A DNA stretch of 64,000 nt from Nitrospirota bacterium (GTDB lineage Bacteria > Nitrospirota > Thermodesulfovibrionia > Thermodesulfovibrionales > Dissulfurispiraceae): the NCBI GenBank assembly GCA_016936655.1, contig JAFGXL010000021.1, positions 159,881-223,880 of the forward strand, in the 5' to 3' direction. Positions 30,850 through 39,858 of this stretch are shown here, one piece after another. A program made the position numbers and the translations under genes. The notes under the pieces were generated by a model. The model ran no database searches. It was given only the letters and a program-made list of their open reading frames with translations, and was not told the DNA's origin. The stretch's first letter is position 1; the number at the start of each line of letters is the position of its first letter.

Positions 30850-31661
30850 GTCTTCTTGCCGGAGCTGGTGAGCTGCCGGTAATAATTGCTGATGATGCCA
30901 GGCAAAGAGGGTATAAGGTTGTGACTGTTGCCCTGGAAAATCTTGCCTCAGACAAGCTTGCAGATAGGTCTGATGTTATTAAATGGGTAAACCCCGGCAG
31001 ACTTGGAGAGATAATAGACACATTCAAGGACAGCGGCATTACTGAGGCTGTAATGGCAGGTAAGGTGCCAAAGGCGCTGCTATATAAGTCGAAAATCATT
31101 CCTGACATGAGGGCTGTTAAATTGCTCTTTTCCCTGAAAGATAAAAGTGACAATGCCATACTTGAGGCGCTCACAAATGAGCTGCGGAAGGACGGCATAA
31201 ATATAATCAACACCACTACATTTAGTCCGCATCTGCTCACCCCTGAAGGTAATATTACAAAATCAAAACCCTCGGATGATGAGTGGTCTGACATCAAATA
31301 TGGTTGGCCAATAGCAAAAGAGATAGGCAGAATGGATATAGGCCAGCTTATTGTTGTAAAAGATCGCTCTGTCATATCTGTCGAGGCTGTTGAAGGCACT
31401 GACGAAGCTATAAGGCGGGGAGGCAAACTTGCCAATGGAGGAGCGGTTGTTGTGAAGGTGAGCAAGCCGCAGCAAGACCTCAGGCTGGATGTGCCTGCCA
31501 TAGGTTATTCAACAATAAAGGTGATGGCAGATTCTGGGGCAAGAGTTCTTGCTCTTGAAGCCGGCAAAAGCATTATAATCAACCGCAGCGAACTGGCTGC
31601 AGAGGCTGACAGTCTTGGCATATGTGTAGTAGGCATATCGTCAGATGAGAGCTTCTCATGA
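30840..31661 (+). CDS. lpxI: UDP-2,3-diacylglucosamine diphosphatase LpxI
   Basis: A 273-residue DUF1009-family protein that hydrolyses UDP-2,3-diacylglucosamine to lipid X, replacing LpxH of enterobacteria. The N-terminal LLAGAGELPVIIA and the C-terminal GVDIPAIGYSTI-like region (DVPAIGYSTIKVM) are typical, with catalytic-domain residues in SVEAVEGTDEAIRR. It is translationally coupled to lpxA. Confidence 0.95.
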   Translation: MQIGLLAGAGELPVIIADDARQRGYKVVTVALENLASDKLADRSDVIKWVNPGRLGEIIDTFKDSGITEAVMAGKVPKALLYKSKIIPDMRAVKLLFSLKDKSDNAILEALTNELRKDGINIINTTTFSPHLLTPEGNITKSKPSDDEWSDIKYGWPIAKEIGRMDIGQLIVVKDRSVISVEAVEGTDEAIRRGGKLANGGAVVVKVSKPQQDLRLDVPAIGYSTIKVMADSGARVLALEAGKSIIINRSELAAEADSLGICVVGISSDESFS

Positions 31662-31688
31662 GCAGCCCAGCTGTGTAATAAGGAAATA

Positions 31689-32717
31689 ATGAATACCAGA
31701 AGATTCAGAACAATAATCATGGAAGCATTTCGCATTGTCAACAGGAATTGGCAGCTTGTTTTTGTACAGCTCGCCTCGCTCTTTGTCAGCTTTGTCAGCT
31801 TTTTTGTTATAGTCGGCACTCCGATAGCAGTAGCATTTATTATCTTTGGACTTGACCTTACGGATATGTTGCGGCAGCAGAATATAGCAGAAGCCATAAA
31901 GGGCTCAACATCTCTTTTCGGCAAATATTTCGGCATAGCCCTTGTTATAATGCTGAGCCTTATTTTTTATTTTGTGTTTAATATTATGCTCTGGATATTC
32001 ACTATCGGCGGTACAGTAGGAATAATCAAAGATTATGTTGTCGGAGGAATCAAGCAGTTTTCTCTGAAGCAGTTTTATTGGGATGGAAGAAAGTTTTTTT
32101 TCAGCATGCTTATATTTACAACAGTTATAGGTCTTATATTTACGGTTATAGCTTTTGTGCTTGGTTTTATGGGTAGCAGCGCATATAATGTATCCAGCTC
32201 AGCTGCTGACAGCGGCAACAAGATGCTTATTTTTCTCAGCACATTTCTTTACCTTCTTCTAATCTCAGCAGGTATTTTATTGATTGTAGCCTCTATGGCT
32301 CTCATAGTATTTGGCATAGCCAGCATGGTGTTTAACAGAATGAAGGCTGTAGAAACCATAAAGGCAACAACATCCTATCTTTATAAAAATCCTTCAGCTA
32401 TACTTTTTTACGGACTCTTAATATTTGGCTATGCTGCTGTGGTTTTTCTGGCTGTTCTTATAGGGTCTCCATTTACAGCCATCCCGTTCATAGGCACGAT
32501 AATCGCATTTCCTTACCAGATTACTCTCTACATGGTGCAGGCATATATGAATCTTGTGATGTTTGCTGCAGCATTTATTTATTTCAGAGAAACCGGGTAT
32601 GAAATGCCTGCTGCTATGGACGACTTGTCCGAAATATATGTTCATCAGACAGATACTTCGAGCGAGCAAGATGATCAGCAGTCTCAAGCTCCAGATCAGA
32701 GGGATGATCAGGCATAA
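31689..32717 (+). CDS. Multi-pass membrane protein of unknown function
   Basis: A 342-residue protein with about six hydrophobic segments (near 25-50, 75-110, 135-165, 185-220, 240-270, 280-305) and an acidic Gln/Asp-rich cytoplasmic tail (SSEQDDQQSQAPDQRDDQ). Its general shape recalls the YciC/glycerophosphodiesterase membrane-domain families, but I cannot assign one. It follows lpxI by 27 bp and may be part of that operon. Its last 104 bases overlap, on the other strand, the end of the LipM-like gene. Confidence 0.7.
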   Translation: MNTRRFRTIIMEAFRIVNRNWQLVFVQLASLFVSFVSFFVIVGTPIAVAFIIFGLDLTDMLRQQNIAEAIKGSTSLFGKYFGIALVIMLSLIFYFVFNIMLWIFTIGGTVGIIKDYVVGGIKQFSLKQFYWDGRKFFFSMLIFTTVIGLIFTVIAFVLGFMGSSAYNVSSSAADSGNKMLIFLSTFLYLLLISAGILLIVASMALIVFGIASMVFNRMKAVETIKATTSYLYKNPSAILFYGLLIFGYAAVVFLAVLIGSPFTAIPFIGTIIAFPYQITLYMVQAYMNLVMFAAAFIYFRETGYEMPAAMDDLSEIYVHQTDTSSEQDDQQSQAPDQRDDQA

Positions 32718-33405
32718 GATCAGCCTTGAATACCTCTCGAAAGCCACGCAAAATATTTTCGGTGAGGGTATCCTTATCAAGATTAGGAAGCCATTCCTTA
32801 AGTCCATGTAGAGCTGAGCAGCAGTCGCTGCCGCAGGCAAACACATTGCCCGCTATATCCTGGTCAATACTCAAAGGCATGCTTCCCTGCTGCAGGAAAG
32901 CTCCAGGCCATCTTTTTTGAGCTGATCCTATAATTTTTATTTGATCTATGCAGATTTCTCCCAGAGATGATGCGCTGAAGCATGCGGGGTTTTTAGTTAA
33001 ATTTTCGCCAGAGTTTCTTGTGCTGCGCATCTGCACATTGAGTCCGCAATATTGAAAAGCGAGAAAAAAAGCTTTGCCTATAATTTTGTAAGTGCTCAAA
33101 AGATTTTGTGAAAATGGGCCTTCAGTCAGCGCGCTAAAACTGTATGTCAGCTCATCCCCATGAAGTATCGCTCTTCCACCCGTAGGCCGCCTTACTATCG
33201 GTATTTTTTTAGCGCGGCAGTATTCTATGGATATATCAGATATCTTCTGAAACGCACCGATGCTTACAGACTGTCTGATCCAACCATATATTCTTAGAGT
33301 TGGCGGTTGAGTTGATGATCTTACAGACTGGGCGATAGACTCATCGAGCGCCATATTGAAGGCTGCATCTGCTGGTCCTGAATTTATTAATCTCCAGCTG
33401 AGCAT
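32614..33405 (-). CDS. LipM-like octanoyl/lipoate protein transferase
   Basis: A 263-residue member of the biotin/lipoate ligase fold. RPTGGRAILHGDELTYS near 75-91 is the substrate-binding signature. NPACFSASS carries the Cys that serves as acyl nucleophile in LipM/LipL octanoyltransferases, and IKIIGSAQKRWPGAFLQQGS has the conserved Lys-containing loop. It therefore is more likely an octanoyl-ACP:protein transferase than an ATP-dependent lipoate ligase. It converges with the membrane protein gene and overlaps it by 104 bp. Confidence 0.8.
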   Translation of the reverse strand: MLSWRLINSGPADAAFNMALDESIAQSVRSSTQPPTLRIYGWIRQSVSIGAFQKISDISIEYCRAKKIPIVRRPTGGRAILHGDELTYSFSALTEGPFSQNLLSTYKIIGKAFFLAFQYCGLNVQMRSTRNSGENLTKNPACFSASSLGEICIDQIKIIGSAQKRWPGAFLQQGSMPLSIDQDIAGNVFACGSDCCSALHGLKEWLPNLDKDTLTENILRGFREVFKADLMPDHPSDLELETADHLARSKYLSDEHIFRTSRP

Positions 33406-33426
33406 AATCTTTTGCTGAGAGCCCTG

Positions 33427-33615
33427 CTATTTTTCCTCTAGCAGTATTTTGTGTCTTATCAGTGACAGCTCTTTTATCTTTCCTTTGAATGTCTTCTGCT
33501 CACCGAAAAGATTTTTCATGTAGATTGTGTCTCCCTCTGGAATCAGTATATCGACTCCTTCTAGGTATAACTCTTCCTCTCCATTTTTGTAGATATAAGT
33601 GTTGGCTTCACACAT
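33427..33615 (-). CDS. cooT: CooT-family nickel-binding protein
   Basis: A 62-residue protein beginning MCEANTYIY; the second-residue Cys is the nickel ligand in the CooT family, and VDILIPEGDTIYMKNLFGEQK matches its small beta-barrel. CooT helps nickel delivery to carbon monoxide dehydrogenase in Rhodospirillum rubrum. The ATG at 33615 is chosen because GGGAGG precedes it; a longer frame from 33639 would hide the N-terminal Met-Cys. No CODH gene is in the window. Its start overlaps the upstream DUF3842 gene by 8 bases. Confidence 0.8.
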   Translation of the reverse strand: MCEANTYIYKNGEEELYLEGVDILIPEGDTIYMKNLFGEQKTFKGKIKELSLIRHKILLEEK

Positions 33616-34021
33616 TTGATGCCTCCCTGATCTGCTCAATTAATTTATCTAGAATATGAGGCAGTGGCTCCTTATGCAGCCCTGTTACCTCTACGCATTC
33701 CTGATTAAGCGGAATGAGAAATTTTCTGGCTGATGAAGAGGCTACAGCCTCTGCCATTTTAGGCGTCACCTCGCCCAGCATGCTGTTTGCCAGAATTATG
33801 CTGAGAGGTCCTGTTATATAATCGACTTTTAAAGAGTTCCAGACGATAGCATTTTCACCTGAAGCGCCTTTATTAGCGCGCGCCTTCATCATTGCTGAAG
33901 TAGCTGTTGAGTTCGTGCCAAGAGCGATAATCTCTATACAGTCTCCGAACTCCTCGCGCAGCCTCTTTGTGATAAGGCTTCCTATTCCTCCACCCTGTCC
34001 GTCAATTACAGCAATTTTCAA
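33608..34021 (-). CDS. DUF3842 family protein
   Basis: A 137-residue protein starting KIAVIDGQGGGIGSLITKRL, a Rossmann-like Gly-rich loop, with GTNSTATSAMMKARANKGASGENA and PLSIILANSMLGEVTP later; this matches the DUF3842 family, whose function is unknown. I chose the TTG at 34021 because GAGGTG lies 4 bases before it; an ATG at 34054 would add 11 poorly conserved residues. It is translationally coupled to cooT, which suggests a joint role in metal handling. Confidence 0.75.
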   Translation of the reverse strand: MKIAVIDGQGGGIGSLITKRLREEFGDCIEIIALGTNSTATSAMMKARANKGASGENAIVWNSLKVDYITGPLSIILANSMLGEVTPKMAEAVASSSARKFLIPLNQECVEVTGLHKEPLPHILDKLIEQIREASNV

Positions 34022-34110
34022 AAGACACCTCGCGGTATGTTTATTAGGATTCAACAGATTTTTTCGTTCATTAGGATAGTTTTGACAGTGCTAGATGCTC
34101 TTTACGCTCC

Positions 34111-34154
34111 AGCCGCAAAACTCGCCGCCATTGGCGACTCAGACAGTTGCGGCT
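34111..34154. repeat. Nested inverted repeat in the DUF3842-DUF401 gap
   Basis: AGCCGCAA (34111-34118) pairs with TTGCGGCT (34147-34154) around an inner stem TCGCC/GGCGA (34122-34126 with 34133-34137). It is GC-richer than its surroundings and has no T-run, so it is not a simple terminator. The 252-bp gap otherwise shows only the DUF401 promoter. Confidence 0.45.
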
Positions 34155-34292
34155 GTATTTCGCTGCTCTTCGCATAGTACTGTTGCAAAAACCATTCTAA
34201 ATCACTCTAAAAGCTTGTTGAATCCTCTTGAGCATGATTGAATCCGGCTTTCAAACTCAAGTATAGAGAGAGGTTTTGGTCTATGTCAACCA

Positions 34293-34301
34293 TGTTATAA
34301 T
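34293..34301 (+). promoter_or_regulatory. Extended -10 promoter of the DUF401 gene
   Basis: TGT-TATAAT ends five bases before the ATG at 34307. There is no ribosome-binding site in between, so transcription would begin at or within a few bases of the start codon, giving a leaderless message. Confidence 0.5.
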
Positions 34302-34306
34302 TTCTG

Positions 34307-35518
34307 ATGGTTGATCTGCTGAAAATTGTTTTTATACTCATCGTAATTATAGTGCTGGTGCGGCGCAAATGGAATATCGGATATGTGCTTCTCGTAGCGT
34401 CCGGTCTTTTGGCTGCGTTTTATATGATGCATCCAATTAAAATAGCAAAGACGCTCGCTGCAACTGTCACAGACACTACAACAATAGCTTTCTTTTTTGC
34501 GCTTACGCTAATCAGAATACTCGAGATGATAATGCGCGAGAAGCAGATAATGTCAGCAATGATGGATGCTGCAAAGCGGTTTCTTGTAAACAAAAAGGCT
34601 GTAATAATATCGATGCCTCTTCTTATAGGTATGCTGCCGTCACTTGGAGGAGCCTACTTCTCTGCTCCTATGGTTGATGAATCAACAAAAGGCACAAAGA
34701 TGCCTCCTGAAGAAAAGGCTTTTATAAACTACTGGTATAGACACCCATGGGAGTATGTTCTTCCAATGTACCCCGGCATACTGTTGGCAGCAGCTCTAAC
34801 CGGTCTTAAGCTGGGTAATTTTATACTCGTAAATATGCCCTATGCATTGCTTATGTTCGGATCAGGGTTTCTGTTCAGCATGAAGGGAATAGATAAATCT
34901 GCATCCCGCAGCAACTCAGGCGTTGTACATATTCTGAGCAGAGACGGGGCAAAGGCATTTGTTAATTTTATTCCTGTACTGTCAGTGCTTTTTCTTGTTA
35001 TTGCTTTTCATGTTGAACTGCACTATGCCATGGGAGCTGTTATCTGTGCTCTGTATATCTTTTACAGATTTAGTCCAAAAGATATTTTAAGGACATTAAG
35101 TCATGGGTTTGCACTTGATGTGATTATACTGATATTTGGAACAATGCTTTTTAAATTCATGATGGAAGAGTCTGGCGCAGTAGTAAAGCTGAGCGAATAC
35201 TTTTCGCAGACAGGCATTCCTCTTATGGCTATACTCTTCGCACTGCCATTTGTTACAGGACTTATAACAGGCATAACTGTTGGTTTTGTTGGCAGTACAT
35301 TCCCGCTGCTTTTGAGTGTAGCAGGCGGTGCGCATCTTAATGAGATGGCATTCGCTTTTGCTGCCGGATTCGCTGGTGTTATGCTTTCTCCTGTGCATCT
35401 TTGCCTTGTGCTCACAAGAGAGTATTTCAAGGCTGATGTATGGGAGATGTACAAGAAGATTATTCCTGGCTGCTGCATTATACTGGCAGCAGCAACAGTT
35501 ATTTATTTTATACTTTGA
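34307..35518 (+). CDS. DUF401 family integral membrane protein
   Basis: A 403-residue polytopic protein with about ten to twelve hydrophobic segments. The conserved PLLIGMLPSLGGAYFSAPMV near 105-125 and the YWYRHPWEYVLPMYPGI motif are typical of DUF401, which belongs to the ion-transporter-like superfamilies. The N-terminus begins with a transmembrane helix (IVFILIVIIVLV). The transported substrate is unknown. It stands alone, between CooT/DUF3842 and serS. Confidence 0.82.
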   Translation: MVDLLKIVFILIVIIVLVRRKWNIGYVLLVASGLLAAFYMMHPIKIAKTLAATVTDTTTIAFFFALTLIRILEMIMREKQIMSAMMDAAKRFLVNKKAVIISMPLLIGMLPSLGGAYFSAPMVDESTKGTKMPPEEKAFINYWYRHPWEYVLPMYPGILLAAALTGLKLGNFILVNMPYALLMFGSGFLFSMKGIDKSASRSNSGVVHILSRDGAKAFVNFIPVLSVLFLVIAFHVELHYAMGAVICALYIFYRFSPKDILRTLSHGFALDVIILIFGTMLFKFMMEESGAVVKLSEYFSQTGIPLMAILFALPFVTGLITGITVGFVGSTFPLLLSVAGGAHLNEMAFAFAAGFAGVMLSPVHLCLVLTREYFKADVWEMYKKIIPGCCIILAAATVIYFIL

Positions 35519-35540
35519 GCTCTTTTGGTATTGAGAGGCT

Positions 35541-36824
<1,284 letters not shown>

Positions 36825-36882
36825 TTAATAAATTCCTTAATTCTCCGATATATAAAGATAAAGCAGTGAATTAAGCTATAAA

Positions 36883-36888
36883 TATAAT
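36883..36888 (+). promoter_or_regulatory. -10 box of the FliK-like gene
   Basis: TATAAT ends ten bases before the ATG at 36899 in the serS divergent region. The segment in between has no ribosome-binding site, so the untranslated leader would be only a few bases. Confidence 0.4.
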
Positions 36889-36898
36889 AAGAACAGAA

Positions 36899-38260
36899 AT
36901 GATTTATTTCAAGGTTGGACCAACTCCATTAGATAGCTACCTGACGCTTGCCAAGCCTTCCGGCAAAGAGCTCTCCTTCAAAGTCGGGGATATTGTTAAG
37001 GCTGAGATAATGAATCTCTTGCCGGATGCCGCTGTGCTAAGGCTTAAGGGCGAGGTTATTACAGCAAAGACAGATGTGCCGCTCACGCAGGATGGGGCTG
37101 CATACTTCAAGGTTGTTGCTTCAGAAAAGGGCAATGAGTTTAAACTTCAGTTTATGGGATATGCTGATCTGCCAGAAGCAGGCAAGGCCGCAGCTCAGCC
37201 GCAGCTCTTTAAGCCTGATGCAGTTGCTCAGCTCATGCGCGAAATGTCTCAGGCATTCACAAAACCGGGCAGTACAGCAGTTCAGTCACAGATACTGCAG
37301 GATATACTTAAGTCTCTCCCTTCTGACATGTCACAAATACCTAAAGATATAAAAATGCAGCTCCAGAGCCTGCTGCAGACTGGTCTGAAAGTTACAGGAC
37401 AGACAATCCAGTCCAGAGTTGAGTCGCTTTTGGAGCAGCTGCCGCAGCAGATTACGCAGAACGCAAAAACAGATATATTGGTCAGTATAGACAAGCTGGT
37501 CAATACGCAGCTAAGGTCGGCAATACAGGACACAGGCGTAGCATTTGAGGCAAAGATGAAATCTTTAGCGGATCTTGCCAAGCTTATGGAGTATGCTTCA
37601 CAGGGCGGCGACAGGGCAAAGTCAGCCGCTCCTGCCGATGCCCAGCAGGTACATAAGCAGCTTGCATCAGGGGAAGGGCTAAAAATATCGCTTCAGGCAG
37701 ATGCACAAAATTTAAAAGGCGATCTTAAGGCTACTCTGCTTCAGCTGAGGCAGGTGGTTGCTGAAAAGCTGGATCCTTTGCTGGCAAAAGAACCGCTTAC
37801 AGCGCAGCAGACGCAGACGCTCAGAAACGCTGGAGCACAGATCGAAGGGCTTATAAAGGATGTAGAGACATTTCAGCTGCTATCAAAAGTTACAGATTCT
37901 TTCTACACATTTTTACCTGTAAGCTGGAGCGAGTTGAAGAATGCGGAGGTTGTATTTAAGCGCGGAAAGCCAGATGCAAAAGGGCTTTCTTATTCATGCA
38001 CACTTAATCTGGATCTCGACAGATTTGGCAAGGTGACTATAATGATGCTTATGTATAACAGAGAGTTTTTAGTATCTTTTAGGGCAGATAATTCTGAGTT
38101 TAAAGAGACTCTCAAAAACTCCAGTGATGAGCTCAAGGCGCTTTTTGAGGAGAAGGGGCTTGTGCTTAAGGGTGTAAATTTTCTTGAAGATGACGCATCT
38201 ATGGATAATGCTTTTGATGTTGAAGGCATATTTACTAAAGGTATAAATATAAGGGCATAG
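36899..38260 (+). CDS. FliK-like protein (flagellar hook-length control C-terminal domain)
   Basis: A 453-residue soluble protein. The first 90 residues form a beta-rich domain; the middle (about 95-290) is Gln/Ala-rich and helical; the last 130 (LPVSWSELKNAEVVFKRG, LNLDLDRFGKVTIMMLMYN, LFEEKGLVLKGVNF) match the Flg_hook domain of FliK. FliK measures hook length and triggers the FlhB switch of the flagellar export gate. The next gene, two bases later, encodes an FlhB C-terminal-like domain. No other flagellar gene is in the window. Confidence 0.72.
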   Translation: MIYFKVGPTPLDSYLTLAKPSGKELSFKVGDIVKAEIMNLLPDAAVLRLKGEVITAKTDVPLTQDGAAYFKVVASEKGNEFKLQFMGYADLPEAGKAAAQPQLFKPDAVAQLMREMSQAFTKPGSTAVQSQILQDILKSLPSDMSQIPKDIKMQLQSLLQTGLKVTGQTIQSRVESLLEQLPQQITQNAKTDILVSIDKLVNTQLRSAIQDTGVAFEAKMKSLADLAKLMEYASQGGDRAKSAAPADAQQVHKQLASGEGLKISLQADAQNLKGDLKATLLQLRQVVAEKLDPLLAKEPLTAQQTQTLRNAGAQIEGLIKDVETFQLLSKVTDSFYTFLPVSWSELKNAEVVFKRGKPDAKGLSYSCTLNLDLDRFGKVTIMMLMYNREFLVSFRADNSEFKETLKNSSDELKALFEEKGLVLKGVNFLEDDASMDNAFDVEGIFTKGINIRA

Positions 38261-38261
38261 A

Positions 38262-38531
38262 ATGGAAGAAAAGAGAAAAAAAGTTGCTGCGCTGAAATAC
38301 TCGCCAAAAAAAGATGCGGCTCCAAAGGTAGTGGCAAAAGGCAGCGGCCTTATGGCAGACAGGATACTGGCGCTCGCCAAAGAGTACAATGTGCCTATGA
38401 AAGAGGATCCTCAACTTGTTGAGGTGCTTTCTGCAATAGACCTCTATCAGGAGATACCGCCGGAGCTTTACAGGGCTGTGGCAGAGGTGCTTGCTTATGT
38501 TTACAGAATGACAAAAAAAGTTCCTGCCTAA
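38262..38531 (+). CDS. FlhB C-terminal-domain-like protein (FlhX type)
   Basis: An 89-residue protein resembling only the cytoplasmic tail of FlhB/EscU: VAALKYSPKKDAAPKVVAKG, then ADRILALAKEYNVPMKEDPQL and IPPELYRAVAEVLAYVYR. The NPTH self-cleavage site of true FlhB is absent, and the protein begins just where the cleaved fragment would begin. It is encoded directly after the FliK-like gene. Its last four bases overlap the convergent DUF486 gene. Confidence 0.8.
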   Translation: MEEKRKKVAALKYSPKKDAAPKVVAKGSGLMADRILALAKEYNVPMKEDPQLVEVLSAIDLYQEIPPELYRAVAEVLAYVYRMTKKVPA

Positions 38532-38875
38532 AAGCTGTTTCTGAACATAAAATATACAGCACCAACAAGACAGAGTCCTGCCCAGAGGTAATCTATCTTT
38601 AGCGGTTCGTTCAGATAAAAGACAGAAAACGGTACAAATACAGACAATGTGATCACTTCTTGCGTTATCTTCAGCTGCCCCACAGACATTACAGAGTAAC
38701 CGATCCTGTTTGCTGGCACCTGAAGGATATATTCAAAAAGCGCGATTCCCCAGCTTATAAGGGCGGCTACAAGCCAGTATTTGTGGTTAAGTTCTTTTAG
38801 ATGTCCGTACCATGCGAACATCATAAAGACATTGCTCAGGCAGAGCAGGGCTATCGAGATCATAGCAGGCTTCAT
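38528..38875 (-). CDS. DUF486/DMT-superfamily small membrane protein
   Basis: A 115-residue protein with four hydrophobic segments, beginning ISIALLCLSNVFMMFAWYGHLK and containing LISWGIALFEYILQVPANRIG, both typical of DUF486, a one-repeat member of the drug/metabolite transporter superfamily. It likely works as a dimer. The substrate is unknown. Confidence 0.82.
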   Translation of the reverse strand: MKPAMISIALLCLSNVFMMFAWYGHLKELNHKYWLVAALISWGIALFEYILQVPANRIGYSVMSVGQLKITQEVITLSVFVPFSVFYLNEPLKIDYLWAGLCLVGAVYFMFRNSF

Positions 38876-39001
38876 TTTTTTACCTCACAACAAATTTTTA
38901 AGCGAATCATTTTATGCAAAAGCGCTGAAAGAGTCAAGTGTCAGCCAGGCTATAGAGTGAGCAGGATTGCGAATATTGTTTTGGTAGTATTAATATTTTT
39001 C

Positions 39002-39643
39002 ATGCATAAAAAACTGCTTCATAAAATTTACAGGATGCTTTATAAAAGTTTTGGCTCTCAGTACTGGTGGCCTGGAGATACCCCATTTGAGATCGCCGTA
39101 GGAGCGATATTGACACAGAATACAAACTGGAGCAATGTTGAAAAAGCCATTGCTAACCTTAAAAAAGCTGGCGTGCTGAATGCGCAGGCTATGAACAGGC
39201 TTGATCACGATCAGCTCGCTGCGCTTATCAGACCTGCAGGGTATTTTAATGTTAAGGCAAAAAGGCTCAGATCATTTCTAGACTTTCTTCACTTAGAGTA
39301 TGGCGGCAGGATTTCAAAAATGAAGGATTCAGATCTTAGCGAACTTAGAGACAGGCTGTTGTCTGTAAATGGCATAGGCCCTGAGACAGCAGACTCAATA
39401 CTTCTCTATGCGCTCCAAAAGCCGGTTTTTGTTGTGGACGCGTACACAAAGCGCATATTGACGAGACACAATATCATAGGAGCTGATGCTGACTATCACG
39501 AGTGCCAGCAGCTCTTTCATAAATCATTTAACAATCATCCGGAGCTATTTAATGAGTATCATGCTCTTATAGTGAGGCTCGGCAAGGATTACTGCAGGCC
39601 AAAACCTCTCTGTTCATCATGTCCGTTAATGCCGCTGCTATAG
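39002..39643 (+). CDS. Endonuclease III-family DNA glycosylase, probably monofunctional
   Basis: A 213-residue helix-hairpin-helix glycosylase. WWPGDTPFEIAVGAILTQNT is the family N-terminus, the hairpin reads SVNGIGPETADSIL and catalytic Asp146 lies in VFVVDAYTK. The Lys that gives EndoIII its lyase activity is Glu128 here, which points to a monofunctional base excision enzyme of the MagIII type. The C-terminal cluster region has only three Cys (C-x5-C-x2-C) before the protein ends, so a 4Fe-4S cluster may be absent. The ATG at 39002 has no ribosome-binding site but a TAATAT box ends 5 bases before it. Confidence 0.8.
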   Translation: MHKKLLHKIYRMLYKSFGSQYWWPGDTPFEIAVGAILTQNTNWSNVEKAIANLKKAGVLNAQAMNRLDHDQLAALIRPAGYFNVKAKRLRSFLDFLHLEYGGRISKMKDSDLSELRDRLLSVNGIGPETADSILLYALQKPVFVVDAYTKRILTRHNIIGADADYHECQQLFHKSFNNHPELFNEYHALIVRLGKDYCRPKPLCSSCPLMPLL

Positions 39644-39651
39644 TAATTTTG

Positions 39652-39681
39652 TTGACATCTGCAATTAATTAAATATAGAAT
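39652..39681 (+). promoter_or_regulatory. Promoter of the DAHP synthase leader
   Basis: A perfect TTGACA (39652-39657) is followed at 16-18 bp by TATAGAAT (39674-39681). The predicted start of transcription falls on or beside the ATG of the leader peptide at 39688. Confidence 0.65.
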
Positions 39682-39687
39682 TTTCAA

Positions 39688-39780
39688 ATGAATGCCCCAT
39701 ACAGGTTTTATTGGCTAAACTATTACCGATTTATATGCTTCATAGGAATGAAGTGTGAGGGGGCTCATACGCACAAGTAG
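39688..39780 (+). CDS. Aromatic-rich leader peptide of DAHP synthase
   Basis: A 30-residue frame in the 215-bp gap before the DAHP synthase gene. Residues 5-18 read YRFYWLNYYRFICF: four Tyr, three Phe and one Trp in fourteen residues. It is preceded by a good promoter and followed 23 bp later by an intrinsic terminator, the layout of a ribosome-mediated attenuator sensing charged tRNAs for the end products of the pathway. There is no ribosome-binding site; the ATG would be at the 5' end of the transcript. Small hairpins at 39738-39753 and 39753-39770 lie within it. Confidence 0.6.
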   Translation: MNAPYRFYWLNYYRFICFIGMKCEGAHTHK

Positions 39781-39803
39781 AACAAGCTGCAATCATAACT
39801 ACT

Positions 39804-39838
39804 AAAAGCCGCAGGCGGATACCCCCTGCGGCTTTTTT
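39804..39838 (+). terminator. Attenuator terminator before DAHP synthase
   Basis: A 12-bp stem (39804-39815 with 39825-39836) ends in six T. AGGGGG at 39758-39763 can pair with CCCCCT at 39822-39827, and AAGCTGC at 39784-39790 with GCGGCTT at 39829-39835, so competing structures are possible. The terminator lies between a promoter and the gene it serves. Confidence 0.85.
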
Positions 39839-39858
39839 AATTTAAGGGGGAGAAAACG

